From Desulfuromonas sp. (GTDB taxonomy: Bacteria > Desulfobacterota > Desulfuromonadia > Desulfuromonadales > Geopsychrobacteraceae): a stretch of 42,334 bases of DNA. A model generated the notes under the pieces. That model did no database searches. It was not told the DNA's origin and saw only the letters and a program-made list of their open reading frames with translations. Location: assembly GCA_002869665.1 (NCBI GenBank), contig PKUG01000040.1, positions 2,546 to 44,879 of the forward strand, given 5' to 3'. Shown here piece by piece: positions 39,359 through 42,334 of the stretch (the first letter of the stretch is position 1; every line of letters begins with the position of its first letter). The position numbers and the translations under genes were made by a program.

Positions 39359-39391
39359 CGGCCATCGTCCCTCGGGATGGTGGCCGTTTTT
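39359..39391 (+). terminator. Rho-independent terminator
   Basis: A long stem CGGCCATCGTCCC/GGGATGGTGGCCG with two wobble pairs, then five T, 59 bases after the thioredoxin-like gene. Confidence 0.85.
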
Positions 39392-39734
39392 CTGGAAGTA
39401 GTTGCTCCGGCGGATAAATACCTAAGGCAGGTTCAATATCCTCATGTGCAACATCCGCAACCTGAAACAACAAGCCGTCTCGCGACCGTAATCGGAATTC
39501 AGATTTCGCGCAGAGTCGCGGAGGCACAGGGAAAGACAGAAGAAAGATCCAAGAGAATAGGCGGTCTAATGGTCAGTAACTCTATGGATTTGTTGGGAAA
39601 TCAATACGTTCTCCCGCAGCGCCACTGCGCCTCAGCGGGATAAAGTAGATAGAATGTTCTGGTTATCCAGATAAGTTTTTCCGGAGCAGAGCAGATCGAG
39701 ATAATTTCCAATCGCTCTCAAGAGTTTTCCCTGT
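39392..39734. other. Gap between convergent genes
   Basis: About 340 bases without a gene. It contains CGCAGAGTCGCGGAGGCACA near 39511, a degenerate relative of the dispersed repeat at 26366 and 28777. No strong terminator for the minus-strand kinase gene was found here. Confidence 0.4.
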
Positions 39735-42334
39735 TTAATCACCCGGGCAATGTTCTGTTGGTTCGTCCGCGTCCAGAACCTGGCGGATCGTGCGTGCCAG
39801 GGTAGCCAGATCGAGGGGTTTCATGCAGAAGGCGTCGATCCCCTGCAGGTGGGCATCCTCCGCGGTGATCTTGTTGCTGTAGCCGGTGCAGAGGATGGAG
39901 GGGATGCCGGGGCGGAGCTGCTGCAGTTCGCTGATCAGATCCCGGCCGCTGAGCTCGGGCATGGTCTGATCGGTGATGACCAGATCGAAGTCTTCGGGGC
40001 TGGCCTTGAAGAGTGTGAGGGCGACATGGCCGTTCTCGACGGCGGTAATCCGGTAGCCGAGTTCCTGCAGCAACTGCTCCCACATGGCCCGGATCAGGGG
40101 TTCGTCATCAACAAACAGCAGATGTTCGCTACCGTGCGGCAGGTTGGCGATCTCATCGGTTTCAGCCTTGTCCTCGCATGCAGCAGCGACGCGCGGGAAG
40201 TAGAGGGCGAAGGTCGCTCCCTGACCGGGCTGGCTCTCGACCTTGATCATCCCGTTATGCTGGTTGACGATGCCATGCACGGTGGAGAGCCCCATGCCGG
40301 TCCCTTCGCCGATCCCCTTGGTGGTGAAGAAGGGGTCGAAAATCTTTTTCATCGTCTCCGCGTCCATGCCGCAGCCGCTGTCCTGCACACACAGACAGGC
40401 GTAGTCTCCGGGCGCACAGTTGTACTGGGCGGGAATATCCTGCGCCGTTAACTGCCGGTGGTCGACCCTGATCTCCAGGCGCCCTTTTTCGTTCATCGCC
40501 TGCACGGCGTTGTTGCAGAGATTGAGCAGCACTTCCTGAATCTGGACCATGCTCCCATTAATAAAGAGTGGTTCCTGCGCCGTGCCTTCGTCATAGACCA
40601 GTTCCGTACTCGCCGGCAGGGCCGAGCGCAGCAGCTTGAGGGTTTCCTCTGTAATCCGGTCGAGCTGGATCACCTTCATCCCCTGCGTGCCCTGGCGGCT
40701 GTAGGTGAGGATCTGGGCGACCAGGTCGCGGGCGTTGAGCGAGGCGGTTCTGGCCTTGTCGATCAGTTCGAGCATTTTGTCCGGTTGTTCCCGTTTCAAC
40801 TGGGCCAGCTCCAGACTGCCGAGGATGACGGCGAGGCTGTTGTTGAAGTTGTGGGCGATGCCGCCGGCCATCACGCCGATCCCTTCCATTTTAAACTTCT
40901 GGCGCAACTGTTCTTCAAGCTCGCGCTGGCGCGCTTCGACCTGTTTACGCCTCGAGATGTCGCGTACGTTCGAGAGAATGTATTTCTCCCCCTTGAGCTC
41001 GACGATCGAGGCACTGACTTCGACGGGAATGCGTTTCCCCGTCCGGGTGACGTGGATCGATTCGAGGAACATGCGGCCATCTTCTTCCAGCTTCCTTTTT
41101 GTCCCATCCTCGATGAGGGGCTGGAGGATCTCCGGGGCGACGATGTCGTGAGGCGTCAACTGAAGTAGTTCGTCGCGGGAATAGCCGTAAAAATCGACGG
41201 CGGCCTGGTTAACGTCGACCAGCTTTCCATAACGGTCCGGGGCAACCTTGTGGAGCAGGAGCACATCGAGCTGGTGGTTAACCACGGCACGATATTTTTC
41301 CTCGCTGTCGCGCAGAGTCTGCTCGATCCGTTTGCGTTCGGTGATATCACGGGTGATGGTCAGGATCAGCGGTTCCCCGCCGACCTCGACCAGGCGCGCA
41401 GACATCAGGCCATTGATGACGGTGCCATCCTTGGCCAGGAACCCGGCGTCCAGATTTTCAACGTAGCCCTGCTCTTTGAGCCCCCTGACCAGGGTTTCGC
41501 GATCCGCGGGGTCTTGCCAGATATTGAGCGCCAGCGCCGATTTGCCGATCACCTCCTCGGGGGTGTAGCCGGTCAGGCGCTGGAACCCTTCGTTGACGTT
41601 GACGTAGGTGCCGTCAGCAATCCGGGTCAGGTTGACGGCGTCCGGGCTGGTATGAAAGGCGATGCGAAAGCGTTCTTCACTGAGGCGCAGGGTGGCGAGA
41701 GCTTCCTGTAGTTCGCGGGTGCGCTCCTCAACGAGCTTGCGCAGCACAACCGGTTGGCGCTGCATCCGATAGAACATCCAGGTGCCGCCGAGGGTCAGCA
41801 GCAGCAGGGCGAAGCTCAAATAAACAAGCTCTCTATAGTGCTGGCTCCACCAGCCCGCGGCGGGCTTGAGCGCCAGGTGCCAGGTGGCGTTCGGAACCTT
41901 GATGGTGATCTGCGGTGCATCCTGAAGCGGTTCCGGGTGGTTGCCGGCAAAGATATGCTCGGCGCCCGTATCCGGGTGAATCCGACTGATATTCCAGAGA
42001 TAGCCCTGCAGCGAGAGCTCTTCAATCGATGAGACACTGATCAACGTGGAAATGCGGATCAGGACGGTGGAGAAGCCCCAGAAGCGTTTTTCGTTGCCGG
42101 CGGTTGTGAAGATCGGCAGGCGGGCGGCAAGGCCGTAACCCCCCTGAAGCAGTTCGAATGGCCCGGCAACCGTCAGCTGTCCGGTCGCAATCGAATCAAT
42201 GGCCTCTTTGTTACGATTACGGTCGGCCAGCAGGTTATGGCCGATGGCGGCTTCGTTCCCCACAAGCGGAGTGATATAGGAGACGATGCCGGCGGGGGCG
42301 TACTGCAGGGAGGAGACGGCGGGATTATGAACGA
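39735..42334 (-). CDS. Hybrid sensor histidine kinase (CHASE-PAS-PAS-HisKA-HATPase-REC), partial
   Basis: At least 866 residues; the frame is open to the right edge, so the start is outside. The visible N-terminus Q-Y-A-P-A-G-I-V-S-Y-I-T-P-L-V-G-N-E-A-A belongs to a CHASE periplasmic sensor domain. A membrane segment (L-V-Y-L-S-F-A-L-L-L-L-T-L-G) leads to two PAS domains (F-R-I-A-F-H-T-S-P-D-A-V and Y-R-A-V-V-N-H-Q-L-D-V), then HisKA with the phospho-His in G-G-I-A-H-N-F-N-N, an ATPase domain (N-L-C-N-N-A, D-S-G-C-G-M, G-E-G-T-G-M-G-L-S) and a C-terminal receiver with D-D-E, I-T-D-Q-T-M-P and C-M-K-P. No helix-turn-helix output. No response-regulator gene is next to it in the window. Confidence 0.93.
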   Translation of the reverse strand, partial: VHNPAVSSLQYAPAGIVSYITPLVGNEAAIGHNLLADRNRNKEAIDSIATGQLTVAGPFELLQGGYGLAARLPIFTTAGNEKRFWGFSTVLIRISTLISVSSIEELSLQGYLWNISRIHPDTGAEHIFAGNHPEPLQDAPQITIKVPNATWHLALKPAAGWWSQHYRELVYLSFALLLLTLGGTWMFYRMQRQPVVLRKLVEERTRELQEALATLRLSEERFRIAFHTSPDAVNLTRIADGTYVNVNEGFQRLTGYTPEEVIGKSALALNIWQDPADRETLVRGLKEQGYVENLDAGFLAKDGTVINGLMSARLVEVGGEPLILTITRDITERKRIEQTLRDSEEKYRAVVNHQLDVLLLHKVAPDRYGKLVDVNQAAVDFYGYSRDELLQLTPHDIVAPEILQPLIEDGTKRKLEEDGRMFLESIHVTRTGKRIPVEVSASIVELKGEKYILSNVRDISRRKQVEARQRELEEQLRQKFKMEGIGVMAGGIAHNFNNSLAVILGSLELAQLKREQPDKMLELIDKARTASLNARDLVAQILTYSRQGTQGMKVIQLDRITEETLKLLRSALPASTELVYDEGTAQEPLFINGSMVQIQEVLLNLCNNAVQAMNEKGRLEIRVDHRQLTAQDIPAQYNCAPGDYACLCVQDSGCGMDAETMKKIFDPFFTTKGIGEGTGMGLSTVHGIVNQHNGMIKVESQPGQGATFALYFPRVAAACEDKAETDEIANLPHGSEHLLFVDDEPLIRAMWEQLLQELGYRITAVENGHVALTLFKASPEDFDLVITDQTMPELSGRDLISELQQLRPGIPSILCTGYSNKITAEDAHLQGIDAFCMKPLDLATLARTIRQVLDADEPTEHCPGD

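Noticed and set aside
1-42334. CRISPR array, tRNA or rRNA genes
   Set aside because: No regularly spaced repeats and no tRNA-like T-loop/anticodon pattern or rRNA sequence recognised; only the ten-base 16S-end match in the small RNA.

Overview
The window reads like a chromosomal segment of a moderately GC-rich, Gram-negative anaerobe of the Desulfuromonadales/Geobacter type. This is inferred from the gene mix (U32 rRNA-modification protein, OFA-family carboxylate transporter, sigma-54 promoters, CHASE/PAS hybrid kinase, a periplasmic thioredoxin-like protein with a possible flavinylation site) and not proven by any marker gene. No rRNA, tRNA, CRISPR array or complete insertion sequence was seen.

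Layout. 1-4350: a TRAP solute-binding protein cut by the window edge, a DsbC-like lipoprotein, a U32 protein (RlhA-like) and a small DUF4019-type protein, closed by a strong terminator. 4351-7911: a pstSCAB phosphate-uptake operon without phoU. 7945-10903: a 2-hydroxyacid dehydrogenase, a YkgJ-type cysteine-cluster protein and an alkaline phosphatase, probably one transcript, fitting a phosphate-scavenging neighbourhood. 11066-11560: a decayed choice-of-anchor I gene. 11664-13532 (minus): lipocalin, Tag glycosylase and alpha/beta hydrolase. 13747-14008: a sigma-54 promoter with palindromic upstream sites that drives what looks like a ~160-nt small RNA. 14114-17827 (minus): a compact operon of cobalamin adenosyltransferase, a PycTM-type membrane protein, RsmE, an EamA transporter and RsgA. 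17937-21057: a second sigma-54 promoter and an OFA transporter, a GPR1/FUN34/YaaH-like protein and a small membrane protein. 21593-26197: an exported protein, a LysE exporter, a PhzF protein, an outer-membrane-type protein and a second 2-hydroxyacid dehydrogenase.

26366-37833 is an accessory island. It holds RhuM-Fic, ORF6N, DUF6933, a Bro-N fragment, an HNH nuclease, a DUF3427 remnant, a 1098-residue protein with an N-terminal nuclease-like region, a second HNH nuclease with a sulfur-binding-like N-terminus, a NERD protein, ParDE, a broken CopG-type antitoxin and a frameshifted regulator. Several genes are fragments, and two long copies of a dispersed repeat flank the first module. After the island come a thioredoxin/FMN-binding-like redox protein and a hybrid histidine kinase that runs off the right edge.

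The strongest candidate for something undescribed is the RNA at about 13849-14008. It has a near-consensus sigma-54 promoter, three hairpins and an intrinsic terminator. The loops of hairpins 1 and 3 expose CCUCC, and loop 1 contains ten bases identical to the anti-Shine-Dalgarno end of 16S rRNA. Its promoter shares a 13-bp motif with the sigma-54 promoter of the OFA transporter about 4.4 kb away, which suggests co-regulation.
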